Source of the DNA: Amblyomma americanum
Taxonomy: Eukaryota; Arthropoda; Arachnida; Ixodida; Ixodidae
Assembly (NCBI RefSeq): GCF_052857255.1
Contig: NC_135505.1
Coordinates: 59,253,149-59,317,148 of the forward strand
Direction: 5' to 3'
Length of the DNA: 64,000 nucleotides
The first letter of the stretch is position 1. Every line of letters starts with the position of its first letter. Made by a program: the position numbers and the translations under genes. The notes under the pieces are model-generated. The model worked only from the letters and a program-made list of their open reading frames with translations, was not told the origin of the DNA and made no database searches. Shown here one piece after another: positions 20,658-30,603 of this stretch.

Positions 20658-21344
20658 TGTTTTTCTTTTTTCGTACTCTTTTTCGTGTTTGCATTTGCAC
20701 CTTCTGCAGTGGACCGCCACGTGTGACAGGGGGTCTTTTTTTCTGGTGTTCTCATGTTCCATGAGTCGCTTGTTGATGCATCTTCCTGTTTGGCCAATAT
20801 ATGTGGCGCCACACGAGAAGGGAATTTGGTATACTACCCCTACCTCGCAAGGTACATAAGGGGAAACATGGCGCACCTGACAAGCCCTTTTGTTTCCCTC
20901 CTGCCTCTGCCTTACCTGTCTACACATTCTGCCTAATTTCTTCGGGGCAGAAAATACGACGTCAACGCCATATCTGCCTGCCACTTTTTTGAGCCCATGG
21001 GACATGCTGTGCGCATATGGAACCACTGCCGGCCTTTTATTTTTATTTTTATTTTCATTTCTTGCACTCGGCCGAGCCCCATACTTCACGTGCCTAAGCA
21101 ATTTTTCCGCTGCCCTGGAAATGAGGTGAGCCGGATAGCCATTCGCGCATAATCTGTTTGATTGGGCTGCAATGCTCTCCCCAATCATTTCATGGCAGGA
21201 CTTCTTGAGTGAAGATTGGAGGCACGACAAGATAATGCCTTCTTTTATAAGCTTGGAATGACCTGACCTGAAGTTTAACAAGGGCTTAGCCGATCTTGGC
21301 CGATAACACCAGCACACGTGCTTGTCTCGGGAAAACAAAACCAA
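20439..21344 (-). CDS. PLE GIY-YIG endonuclease domain (C-terminal part of the polyprotein)
   Basis: The downstream 301 codons of the PLE protein, in the same frame as the RT and separated from it by one TAA at 21386-21384. Residues 1-60 are the RT thumb/linker. Residues ~170-200 hold the GIY-YIG core, 'VVYQIPFSCGATYIGQTGR', followed by a conserved 'EHENT' block. Cys-rich pairs 'HCRRCKC' and 'FRCKKCKC' lie at ~212-246. 'REVFEAFLI' at ~266 supplies the catalytic Glu. The domain nicks target DNA to prime reverse transcription. The stop could be read through or may simply have killed this copy. Regulation is not visible. Confidence 0.9.
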   Translation of the reverse strand: MVLFSRDKHVCWCYRPRSAKPLLNFRSGHSKLIKEGIILSCLQSSLKKSCHEMIGESIAAQSNRLCANGYPAHLISRAAEKLLRHVKYGARPSARNENKNKNKRPAVVPYAHSMSHGLKKVAGRYGVDVVFSAPKKLGRMCRQVRQRQEGNKRACQVRHVSPYVPCEVGVVYQIPFSCGATYIGQTGRCINKRLMEHENTRKKDPLSHVAVHCRRCKCKHEKEYEKRKTEGDPLTKGAFRCKKCKCTPDYKNTNIVFRHCDKMTREVFEAFLIREKGATCISCPSVALSEGEIGYLASHVA

Positions 21345-21383
21345 ATCTAGAAACTGCGGTTCCTTGTTCGTGGGTACCTCTGT

Positions 21384-22904
21384 TTAAAACTTTAGCCCAC
21401 GCCCGTACTCATTAAACACCTTAAGAACATCGACTAACATTCTAGGCAGGCTGTCTGGCGGGGTGAACACCAAATAGTCGTCGACATAACGAAAAATACG
21501 CACCCCTAACTCCTTCGAAGCTTGCTCAATCGCCCTGTCCACAAAACTCAAAAAAATGTTAGCCAATACAGGTGCAACCCTGGAACCAATGCATACACCG
21601 GATGCTTGCACAAATGACTTGCCCTCCCACTCAACAACTGTTGCCGACAGGTAGAAGGACAAAATTTCTAAAAAACTATCAACAGACACACCACATTTTT
21701 CAATGAATGCACTTTCGTCATTGTCCTGTGTGATGCACATTTTAACAGCCCTCATGAGCTCTCCGTGTGGCAATGAATAGTAAAGGTCCACTACGTCAAC
21801 GCTGAAAAAATTGCAGATCCCAGGGTTATCCAGCTTAAGGTGCTCCACCAGCGCATCCGAATTCGGAATCACGAATAGGTCTGGCAGGGCCAGCGCCTCC
21901 AGTTGCCTTTGAAGATAACCTGAAACTACATGCTGCCAGGTCCCTCGTTCGGAGACAATGGAACGGAAAGGTTTGTCCGGCTTGTGTGTCTTAATGGTGA
22001 AAAAAACTTCGAGCTTCAGTCCTGCCGACTTATTCGCTGCGTCCGCCAGCTTGCTCAAATTGTGGTGTCTCAAAAGTTCGACCGCCCGCCATTTCACCTT
22101 AGAACCACTGCAGTCAACTTCCTTGAAGTTTCTCCCCAGGGCTTCTGAAGCTTTATCCGCATAGGTGCCTGCCGGAAGGACCACAAAGCAACCCTCCTTA
22201 TCGGCCGTCATCAACGCGAGCCCACTTTCAGCCAGGAAATCAACCGTGTTCTTCATGTTCCCGCTCTTTCGTTGCATACCATGGGTTCTGCTCAGCACGG
22301 TAACACATTCCTCAGTGCACCTCGGGCGCATGTCCTCAGGAGCCAAACGAATGATGTTCCTTAAACAAGCTACCTTCTCTGCAGGATTCAGGCGAGGTTC
22401 AAAGGCGAATTTTGGCCCCATCCGCAACACTTCTTTGTGTCTCTCAGGTATAACCTTGGTGCTGAGGTCAATGAACCGTCCTTGCTCCGTGCTGGATCGC
22501 TCCCTTTTAGGCAGAGTTGGCCGAACTGCATTCCAGAGGAATTCCGTGACTGACTCCGACGTAGTGCACCACTCCCGATAATCCCGCTGACACTTGCAGG
22601 CCACACGCAGCTGGTCCTTGAAGATGCGTGCTTGCCGCCACAACTCCGATTTGTATATCTTGCACAACCTTCTTTTGCGGCCGCTTGAAGGCTCGAAGAA
22701 ACCGCTCGCCGCTTGCACTTCTGCAGGGCAAGAGGCATGTTTGACATGCCAGGAAAGCACTCTGGCCTTGCACACACAAATGGCCATGAGAGACATTATA
22801 ATGGCGGGATTAGAAAGATCAAAATTTGTGCACATGTTAGAGCCCATTGAACTAGAAATAACATTGAGTAAAGCAGAAATTTGGGCAAGTTGGTACGTAT
22901 CCAT
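21384..22904 (-). CDS. PLE reverse transcriptase
   Basis: About 506 residues from the Met at 22904 (the frame is open up to 23000, but the first 32 residues come from the repeat and I think Met33, 'MDTYQLAQISALLN', is the likelier start). An N-terminal PLE-specific region is followed by 'FFTIKTHKPDKPFRSIVS' (fingers), 'FFSVDVVDLYYSLPHGEL' (palm A Asp), 'ASGVCIGSRVAPVLANIF' (palm B) and 'FRYVDDYLVF' (palm C, YVDD intact). PLE RTs are related to telomerase. The frame ends at TAA 21386-21384 after 'GRGLKF', then continues in frame as the endonuclease. Apart from this stop I see no lesion. Confidence 0.93.
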   Translation of the reverse strand: MDTYQLAQISALLNVISSSMGSNMCTNFDLSNPAIIMSLMAICVCKARVLSWHVKHASCPAEVQAASGFFEPSSGRKRRLCKIYKSELWRQARIFKDQLRVACKCQRDYREWCTTSESVTEFLWNAVRPTLPKRERSSTEQGRFIDLSTKVIPERHKEVLRMGPKFAFEPRLNPAEKVACLRNIIRLAPEDMRPRCTEECVTVLSRTHGMQRKSGNMKNTVDFLAESGLALMTADKEGCFVVLPAGTYADKASEALGRNFKEVDCSGSKVKWRAVELLRHHNLSKLADAANKSAGLKLEVFFTIKTHKPDKPFRSIVSERGTWQHVVSGYLQRQLEALALPDLFVIPNSDALVEHLKLDNPGICNFFSVDVVDLYYSLPHGELMRAVKMCITQDNDESAFIEKCGVSVDSFLEILSFYLSATVVEWEGKSFVQASGVCIGSRVAPVLANIFLSFVDRAIEQASKELGVRIFRYVDDYLVFTPPDSLPRMLVDVLKVFNEYGRGLKF

Positions 22905-23264
22905 TTTGAAACAGCGCAACAAAGACGGGACGTGGAAACTGAGGTGTAAAGACAAACATGCGCTGACTAACAACTGGGTTTTATTGAAAAAAACACACAA
23001 AATATATACAGAGTTAGGAAAGATTAATCGCCACCATAGTCAACTCATGCCACATGTGATGCCAGATATCCAATCTCCCCTTCAGAAAGTGCGACCGATG
23101 GGCAACTAATGCACGTTGCGCCTTTCTCACGTATAAGAAAAGCTTCAAAAACTTCTCGCGTCATCTTATCACAATGGCGAAACACGATATTGGTGTTCTT
23201 ATAGTCGGGGGTACATTTGCATTTCTTGCAACGGAATGCACCTTTAGTGAGAGGGTCTCCTTCT
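22869..23264 (-). repeat. PLE 5' pseudo-LTR (partial upstream tandem copy)
   Basis: Direct repeat of 20264-20657. It includes a copy of the end of the GIY-YIG frame (minus-strand frame 23332-23045), as expected of the partial tandem arrangement typical of Penelope elements. Confidence 0.9.
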
Positions 23265-23267
23265 GTT

Positions 23268-23383
23268 CTGAGTTGACTATGGTGGCGATTAATCTTTCCT
23301 AACTCTGTATATATTTTGTGTGTTTTTTTCAATAAAACCCAGTTGTTAGTCAGCGCATGTTTGTCTTTACACCTCAGTTTCCA
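23268..23383 (+). repeat. PLE terminal inverted segment
   Basis: Reverse complement of 22930-23044 (and of 20325-20437), including the tgactatggtggcgattaatc and 'caataaaacccagttgttag' blocks. It lets the 5' end fold back on the pseudo-LTR. Confidence 0.9.
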
Positions 23384-23529
23384 CGCCTTAGCGTTTTTCC
23401 TCCATAAAAATGCAGCAGCCGCGGTCGGATTCGAACTCGGGAACTCCGGATCAGTAGTCGAGCGCCCTAACCACTCGACTACCGATCCGGATTACCCGGG
23501 TTCGAACCCGACCGCGGCGGCAGCGTTTT
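23384..23529 (-). mobile_element. Ruka-type SINE head (rest of the split copy) with an inverted head duplication
   Basis: 23384-23490 continues the SINE interrupted at 20263: the gcgtttttcctccataaaaa block, B box and A box in minus orientation. 23491-23529 is a second head segment in plus orientation ('cccgggttcgaacccgacc'), so the outer end of the insertion is a small palindrome of two tRNA-like heads. TACTGCA (23530-23536) then matches 20028-20034. Confidence 0.8.
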
Positions 23530-23536
23530 TACTGCA

Positions 23537-24360
23537 AGTTCTACGATTTCGATGTCTTGCGTGTTGATCGATCCGGTGATGACTGGATTGCCCCCCCAGT
23601 TTACAACCGCCGCTACAGCAGCTCCGTCCTTGACTACTGCAGCATTCATCAAGGCGACGTCTTCCGCCGGAATTTGCTCTAATCTTTTTTCCAGGACTCT
23701 AGTCCTTTGATTTCGTCTTTTCTTATTAAATTCTGGGTGCATGTTTTTAGGCATTGGGGAATTTCGGGGTATTTCTCTCCGTTTAAAGTCCAAGCTTCCT
23801 TTCTTGTTTTCTCCGACCGGCGGGCCTACCTACCTTAGGATGGTTCTGCCTGCTTCGGCGCCACTCAGTCCCTCCAGCTGTGCTGTTCTTACTCCTTCTC
23901 TGATTTCTCTCCATATATAATGGAATCCTAACTCCTCTAGTCCTTGAGTTGATGTTTTAACCGGGGATTTTTGTACCCTCTTGGTACAGTCTCTGATTAT
24001 TATGTCTAGTTTTTAAATCTCTATTTGCGTGAGTTCCATATATGGAGTGGCAGAGCTAATTCTGCTCTTTACGAAGACTTGAATAATCCTGAGAAGGTTC
24101 CTTTTCTTCAAGCCATGCCACTTGAGCGAAATTCTTATCACTATAGCTGCGAAGATCTTGGTTCACGGTTTTAGTTTTTTTACGGTGTTTGTGTTTTTCC
24201 ATCTTTCCTGGATGTTGAATCCTAGTATCCGAATTTCACTGATTTTCGAAACCTCCCGTCTACCTATTGTTCTGCTAATTGGCAGCCATGGGACATATAT
24301 TTCTTTGTTAATTGCGTCATTTGCTTTCCTCAAAGGCCAAATTTCATTTTTCGCAATTCC
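23537..24360 (-). pseudogene. LINE ORF2: post-RT region and RNase H N-terminal part (second part of the split element)
   Basis: Minus-strand continuation of the LINE at 19303-20034. The frame 23793-23479 includes 'PKNMHPEFNKKRRNQRTR' and 'EIVELAV', the conserved segment leading into RNase H; the plus-strand relative at 53275-53340 has 'RRNKRTRALEKRLEQML'. Further upstream (to about 24360) the sequence is the post-RT region, with many stops. The RT catalytic core is absent. Confidence 0.75.
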
Positions 24361-24361
24361 A

Positions 24362-24490
24362 GAGGGCCGTGTACTGTGCGATGTCAGTGAACGTTAAATA
24401 ACCCTACGTTGTCGAAATTTCGGGAGTCCTTCACTACGACGTCCCTCATAGCATGAGTCGCTTTGAGACGTAGAACACCCAAAATTATAA
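24362..24490 (+). mobile_element. Second-family SINE, head-truncated
   Basis: Starts at 'gggccgtgtactgtgcgatg' and runs through a 'cagtgaacgttaaataaccc' variant, the 'gtcgaaatttcgggagtcc' block and 'gacgtccctcatagcatgag'. No head. Confidence 0.8.
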
Positions 24491-24681
24491 AGCAGCAGTT
24501 CGTAATCATAATAAGGCGTAAGCCTTTCTTGGCCGATGAGTAGCGTAGACGGAAGTCTTAGACGGAAGTTGGGGAAGCAAGTTTGTGGACGGAAGTGGTC
24601 TGCACGAGCATTCAAAGGTGAATGGTAAATAAAATATAAATGTAAAAGTTAAGCAACAGTTCTTAAGCGAATTGCCCCTGT

Positions 24682-24685
<4 letters not shown>
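24491..24685. other. Unassigned interval
   Basis: No supported feature apart from low-complexity AT sequence leading into the microsatellite. Confidence 0.4.

Positions 24686-24768
<83 letters not shown>
24686..24768. repeat. (TA)n microsatellite, ~41 units
   Basis: A pure TA dinucleotide tract. Frames reading Ile-Tyr repeats on the minus strand are artefacts of it. Confidence 0.97.
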
Positions 24769-24770
<2 letters not shown>

Positions 24771-24890
24771 GTCTGTGCGCAACATACAGCGCTCATAAAT
24801 GTTTTTTGGTCCTCCCCTCAGGCAGTGTGGTGACATTGGCCAGTTGATTTTTCCCGGTTGTCGGCTCAAAATTTCTCATTTTTCCCACAC

Positions 24891-25091
24891 CTATATATTT
24901 CTTAAATATCGCAATTTTAGACTGAATGCAGCCAAGGTAATAAATATAAGTATGAGCGAAATAAAACATCTACAAAAACCAATAATATTGAACATCACGG
25001 CTAGATTGTTCTTGATAACATCATCGTCAATCACTAGGTCATTTTTATTAGTTTTTTGCGTTGGAATGGGGACCAGCTCGACTACTTCCAT
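24891..25091 (-). CDS. Small open frame with a C-terminal hydrophobic segment, unknown
   Basis: 66 codons from Met. An acidic N-terminal half is followed by a ~22-residue hydrophobic stretch ('FISLILIFITLAAFSLKLRY') ending in basic residues and a stop. The layout is that of a type I or tail-anchored membrane protein end. The frame upstream of the Met also reads protein-like for a few dozen codons. It could be the last exon of a host gene or the end of a retroelement envelope-like protein. Function not recognised. Confidence 0.25.
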   Translation of the reverse strand: MEVVELVPIPTQKTNKNDLVIDDDVIKNNLAVMFNIIGFCRCFISLILIFITLAAFSLKLRYLRNI

Positions 25092-25509
25092 TTTCTTTCT
25101 AATGTCTTCTTATAGACCGCAGAAATTTTCGGGAATTCCTTTACAACAGCATGCGTACATAGGAGATTTTGTGACTAAAGAGCTGGGAGTGGTTACAAGC
25201 AATTAATGGAAACGTCACTGCCACTATAGATGGAAGAAATGCAAGGACGCAGCACTAGAAGCCTGGATGACCCTGAATGGGCCAGGGCTCTGTATCCAAG
25301 ACTAGGCCGCAAGTTAAGCAAAGCATGAAGGCAAATTTCTCCTTGCGACACTAGTCAGACCGCCATGTTAACAGCATTTTCCCTTCATCTCTGCACATTT
25401 TCCCGAGAAAGCACATGTAGAAAACCGCTCTTTAGCGAGACGAATATTTCCCTCTTTTTCAGTGGATTATTAAACAAAATTCTCTTTTTCTTTCAGTGGC
25501 TTGATTTTA
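25092..25509. other. Unassigned interval
   Basis: No recognised repeat or coding motif. Confidence 0.4.
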
Positions 25510-25818
25510 TAATAATAATAATCGGTTTTGGGGGAAAGGAAATGGTGCAATATCAGTCTCATATATCGTTGGACACCTGAACCACGCCGTAAGAGAAGGG
25601 ATAAAAGAGAGAGTGAAAGAAGAAATGAAGAAAGAGGTGACGTATTGGAGGAATCCGGAATAATTTCGACCATCTGGGGATCTTTAACGTGCACTGACAT
25701 CGCGCAGCACAGCCTTAGCGTTTTTCCTCCGTAAAAGCGCAGCCGCCGCGGTCGGGTTCAAACCCGGCAACTCCGGATCAGTAGCCGAGCGCCCTAACCA
25801 CTGAGCCACCGCGGCGGG
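25510..25818 (-). mobile_element. Ruka-type SINE, full length
   Basis: An (ATT)n tail at 25510-25524, complete body and a tRNA-like head ending at 25818. The B box has one change (GGTTTGAACCC). A short gap is present in the cacgggcgcc block. Confidence 0.88.
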
Positions 25819-26950
25819 TCAATGGAAGATAGGAAGAAAGAAAAGGAAAGCGCACGCACCTGCCTAGTGGTTCAAATTTCCCATAATTCGGCAATGTCGT
25901 TTTTAGGCCCTCGTCCGTTTTCGTGTGCTTCATTCTAAACAACATGCATCACCAACTGGCGCGACAGATTGCTCTCCTTTAAAAACTGGAATTTCAAACA
26001 AAAACGAAAAGTGACTAAAAATATTAAACGAAAATAAAAATGACAAGTAAAAATAAAGATTAAAAAGAAAGAATTAAAAAAAACAAAATTTTCGGAATAT
26101 AAATTAAAATGAGAGCTGGAGGAAGAAAGAGAGGACAGGAAAAGGCTTTCGCATTTGCGCTCATAAGCAGACCAGTGCAATCTTGTAATTTTTTTTCTCG
26201 TGCATTCGGAGTCGCAACGCTAACGCACACCACTCCAGATCACTCCTTATGATCGCCTCCGTTTCTTCCAATTCCACAAATATCTGAGGTTGTTCTCCTT
26301 ATACTTTCTGTTTCCTGAGAAATGTATTCAATTTATAAGAACATGTATGCGCCGCCTCAGGACGCAATGCAAGTGGTAAAGCAGGGAAATCCTGTTTTGG
26401 TGCGGCGGAATATCCGGCGGCAGATATAAAATTATTACATATACTTTCGCTTTTAAACACGGTAGTCAGGAGCAAATAATTCTCATAGGCTCCGTTAGCA
26501 ATTAAACTCTGCCTACAAGGAGCAATACGGTAATTCATATTTAAACATGTGTATTGAGAAGTGGTATAAAATTTACCACCACAGTCTGGAAGACCTTCAA
26601 TTAACGAGCGTTAGCTGTTTGGTTTACTAGGATTGACATGAGAATAAATTGAGGTGCACCAATTTAAATACAAGCTTGTGCTTTTATTTCCCCGTCTCAT
26701 TTCTGCCGCTATTCGGGCTCGCTTGCGTTCTCGGTCGCTCTGCTGTCTCGTGTTTCGTTCCTCTTCGGTTTCTCCTGCTCGGCGTCGTCGGAAGTATCCA
26801 GGTATGTCTGATCTTGTGAACTTATTTCCCGGATCTCCTGCGGCTGCGGCTAAGACGTCGAAGGTTTGGGATCATTCATGTTCTTAGAACACGCAGTGGT
26901 AGTGAACGCATCGGCGAAACGAACGCATATTTATGGAGCTCCCGAGGCAG
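25819..26950. other. Unassigned, AT-rich DNA
   Basis: Purine-rich stretch at 25980-26130 (A/G on the plus strand). A minus-strand segment at about 26800-26670 reads as a basic, Arg/Glu-rich peptide with no start. No family recognised. Confidence 0.35.
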
Positions 26951-26984
26951 AGGGTTGTTTATGGATAGATGGGTGGAAGGTAGG

Positions 26985-29900
26985 AGTGTCCCCTTTGAAA
27001 CTGTGTGACGGCAGTAGCCACCATGCTCAGCTTTTTTCCCTTTTATTTTCTTTTAACTGTGTTGTAAGTTTTTAAATTTCGCCATTTTCTTTAAATTGTT
27101 CTTCCTACACATTTAAACCTTATGTCACCTCTCAGCTTTTGAGCCACCAATCTTCCAATCGCTTTTTGCTAATTTCCACTGCAGATTTATTAACATGACT
27201 ATTGTTATGTCTAAACCCTGAGGCCCCAGAAAGAGTGGCTTTGGCTGCAGCGACACCAAAATGGATACCACTATATTTTAGTATGAGGTTCTCTATTGTT
27301 TCTACAGATTTGCCACACACAGCACATGTGTCATCTTCTTCGTTAAATTTCATTTTTCAGCTGCGCGTTCTAAGACATCCTGACCTAGCTTCAAGGAGTA
27401 GGGCGCTGCCTCTTGAGTCATCATAAAACGCTTCCCTCCTGATCTGTCTTTTCCAGGATCGATATAGTTGTACATTATGCTTGTTTGCCATTGAATTTAT
27501 CCAATGTATATCTTCCACGTTTCTAACCTGTCGTTTAATGCTATATCTTTCTCCTACCTCGTGCCTAGCATACTTAATGGTCAGCTTCCTCGTTCTTTTC
27601 TGCCAATTTGAGTCAATGCTCTTTCTGTATAGGTATTTAAATACCTTTGCTGCCCACCTGCTATCATCCAATTTCCTCAGGCGTTCTTTGTATAGTATTT
27701 TACGCTGAGCTTCCCGTGCTTCAAACGATGCCCAGCCCATATCCCCTTGTACTGCCTCGTCTGTGGTCTTCCCGTGGGCACCTAATGCTAATCTTCCAAC
27801 AGCTCTCTGATTTACTTCTAATTTCGACTGAACTTCTGCCCTTAAGCACAGATCCGCATTCCCCAGTGTAAGCCCAGGTACCATTCTCCATTTCCAAATA
27901 CCTCTCAGCACTTCATACCTGTTTAAACACGCAATGCCCTATGTTTCATTATCCCGGCATCTCTTCGCCCTTTTGCTATGAGAGCTCATTTTGGCAGTAA
28001 ATTCAGCGCGAAGGGACGAAGGACACAGAAAGGGGACAAAACAAGCGCTGCCTGGCCACTAAGTTTTGTTAAGGAACGCGAAAATATATACATAAAGAAA
28101 AAACGACGTGCGATAGGCACGTACTACAAAGATACCGAAGAGGGCACTTTCACTTCCTACTACCAACTCACCCAAATCTCCATTCTTTTGCTATGAGAGA
28201 CTGTTCGTGATTTTCCGTGTACATCTGCCCTTCGTTTACCGATACCCCGAGGTATTTTTATTCGGCCGCTCTGGGTGTTTCATGGCCTTGTATTGTAAGC
28301 TCCTGATCAATTATATCATTGAAAATCGTCACACCGGCCTTTGCTGCGCTAAAACTGAGACCTAGACGGTCTCCTTCGTCTCCACAGCAATTGACCAAAG
28401 TTTGCAAATCTTCCTAGCTCTGTGCTAACAGTACAATATCTTCCGCGTACATTAAACCCGGTAGTCGTTGCTCAACAAACTTTTCCGCCTAATCTTCACG
28501 ACAGATTATAACATAGATTGCTTTCTTGTAGGCTTCTTTCTATACTTATCATATAAAGCATGAACAGCAGTGGTGATAGAGGACAACCTTGCCTTAATCA
28601 TTTGTGTACCTCGAAAGTTGTCGTACTCTAAATTCTTTTTATTATATTTCAAGTTCATTTTCACGACACATTTCCTGTAGAAAATCAATAACCTCATGAC
28701 CAATACCTTCATCTTTTGATACGTCTCAAAGGAGTTCTCTGTTCACGCTGTCGTATGCACTGCTTATGTCCAGGAACGCTAAATACAAAGGTCTGTTTCC
28801 CGCCTTAACTATTCCTATGCACGGGGTAAGCACGAACAGGCTATCATTTAAGCGCCAACCACTTCTGAACCCGTTCTGTAGTTCACCGAGTATTCTATCA
28901 CTTTCTACCCATGACTGCATTTTTAATTTCACCACCTGCATCGCCAGCCTTTATATAAATGATGTTATCGTAATCGTTTTGAAGGATTTTATAATCGTCT
29001 CATCGCCTTTCCCTTCATAAATCAAATTCACTTTACTCTGTTTCCAGCTGTGCGGAATTTCCTTATTTTTATGACTGCCTCCAATGCTTTTATAAGCGTT
29101 TCCTTACCTCTTGGGAAAAGTTAACTTGATTGAAATTTCGTCTATTCCTGCGGACGTGCATTTTGGTATTTTTGCTTTCGCGTTTTTCAAGTTTAGTTTC
29201 GTCAGTTCCAAGCTGTTTTTTTCATTCTGCTATCCTGTGTTGCACCCTCATTTGGGGCGATTACCCTATCGTCTTTCCTAAATGACTCAGCAATAACTGA
29301 TGCAATGTAATTCACAGCGTCATCTTCCTCTAAACATTTTCCCTCGGCATCGTGAATCTGTTCCTCCTTTCTGTGATTCGCTTTACACAGCCAGCTTGTA
29401 TGATTCCAGAATTTTCTTGAGCACCCTTTGGTTGCATCGCGAACTTCCGCCAGCCAGCGATCAGAGGACTGCTTAATTTTAGCCTGGACGAGGACCTGCA
29501 CTTGTATCTTTGTCGATAAGGTTCCCATTTTTGGCCTCTTTCTTCTTCAGATTACTGCGCCCTCTTTGCTTCTCTGTGCTCCCATAATGGCAACCGTCGT
29601 GTTTCGATGGTATCCCTAATTCCCTTATTCCGCCAGCTTCGTTGCTTACTCTTCCCTCTCCTGCTGTTTACACCTTTTTGTTATTATTTTTGTACTATAT
29701 TCATAGTTCAAATTGATTATAATCCCACTTTTCCATGCTTCGTGTCTCCTTCCTTTATGCCGGCCGCTATTTGAGCAATTTGTTCGTCATTCAGTTTTGC
29801 GTACTCTTTTTGACTTCCCTCCATTTCCCTTTTGAGCAGGACTCCCAGCTGTAGATTAATTTGCTTATAATCACTTCCGACGCTGTACTTCCCCTCTTCG

Positions 29901-30603
29901 TCTGTTTCCATTATTGCGAGCTTGCTATACATCCCCTGCGGGATTAAGCAGTAGTCAATGGCCGTTTGCCTGTTTCGGAATTCCCACGTGATTTGTCCCT
30001 CGCACTTAGTTTCTCTAATTAAAATAACTATGTTGTGAAGCTCACAGAATTCTAGCATCAACTGGCCGTTACAATCTGTGTGTCCGTCCAGATCCTCGAT
30101 GCGGCCATTCATGTCACCCAGCAGAATAATATCGGCACATTCTCCAAACTGCTTTATATCATCATTGAGATACTTAACTAGCTACTTGTTTCAAACCTGC
30201 ATTTTTTCCCTGTCTCTAAATAAACTACTCCTAGCCATGTCCTTTGGCGGCAACTGTGCCTAATATCCAGAAATGTTGTCTGCAAGTTGACTTCATTCTT
30301 TTCCAGTTTGTTCCTCGATGTATCCGCATACCTACCTCTCCTCCTGTCCTCTTCATTGTTGTTCGGTTGCTCCCTTCCCAGACGTAGCCATCAATAAATG
30401 GTGGGTCTTCTAGATCCCTGACATGTGTCTCGCATTGCGCGTACACCTACTTTTTCCTTCTTCAAGTGCTGTTCTATTTTCATCCACTTCGATGTCTTTC
30501 TACCACCTTGCATGTTTTTGTACCTGATCCTGGTGTTCAATTTCTTTTTTGTAGTTTTCTTCTTGGACCTCCTAGTGACCATTTTATTGGCGTCAGCCTC
30601 CAT
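26985..30603 (-). pseudogene. Copy A ORF2: endonuclease, RT and C-terminal region
   Basis: Fragments in order: 30603-30231 endonuclease start ('IRYKNMQGGRKTSKW', 'FIDGYVWEGSNRT'); 30112-29717 endonuclease end ('MNGRIEDLDGHTDCNGQ', 'TAIDYCLI'); 29528-29202 linker; 28941-28726 RT palm A ('LAFLDISSAYDSVNREL'); about 28470 RT palm C, 'MYAEDIVLL', where the family has YADD, so the first catalytic Asp is now Glu; 27911-27357 a long C-terminal frame with 'GRLALGAHG' and 'RWAAKVFKYLYRKSID'; 27353-27132 the end with a 'CAVCGKSVETIENL' zinc-like motif and 'RLEDWWLKS'. Several frame changes and stops. Confidence 0.85.
27985..28184 (-). mobile_element. PLE fragment inserted in copy A, 15-bp TSD
   Basis: 200 bp flanked by CTTTTGCTATGAGAG on both sides (27970-27984 and 28185-28199). 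Its right end contains the reverse complement of the PLE terminal motif (taccaactcacccaaatctc), and the interior shows 'acaagcgctg' and 'gaaaatatataca', like the full PLE. Copy B lacks it, so it postdates the split of the two LINE copies. Confidence 0.8.

Larger units (their letters stand above)
20264..23383 (-). mobile_element. Nearly intact Penelope-like retroelement (RT + GIY-YIG)
   Basis: A 3.1-kb element inserted into a SINE, with an 11-bp TSD (CGCCTTAGCGT). Minus orientation. It has the PLE architecture: a direct repeat (pseudo-LTR) of ~395 bp at each end (20264-20657 and 22869-23264), essentially identical with only two differences seen, and a ~115-bp inverted copy of part of that repeat at the 5' terminus (23268-23383). 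The coding region runs from about 22904 to 20439 with a single in-frame stop. The near-identity of the repeats suggests recent insertion or recent gene conversion. No intron or hammerhead motif was identified by eye. Confidence 0.92.

Noticed and set aside
20439..21344. Homing endonuclease or bacterial UvrC-type GIY-YIG protein
   Set aside because: It is in frame with a Penelope RT and flanked by Penelope terminal repeats.
24506..24869. Ile-Tyr repeat frames
   Set aside because: They come from the (TA)n tract.
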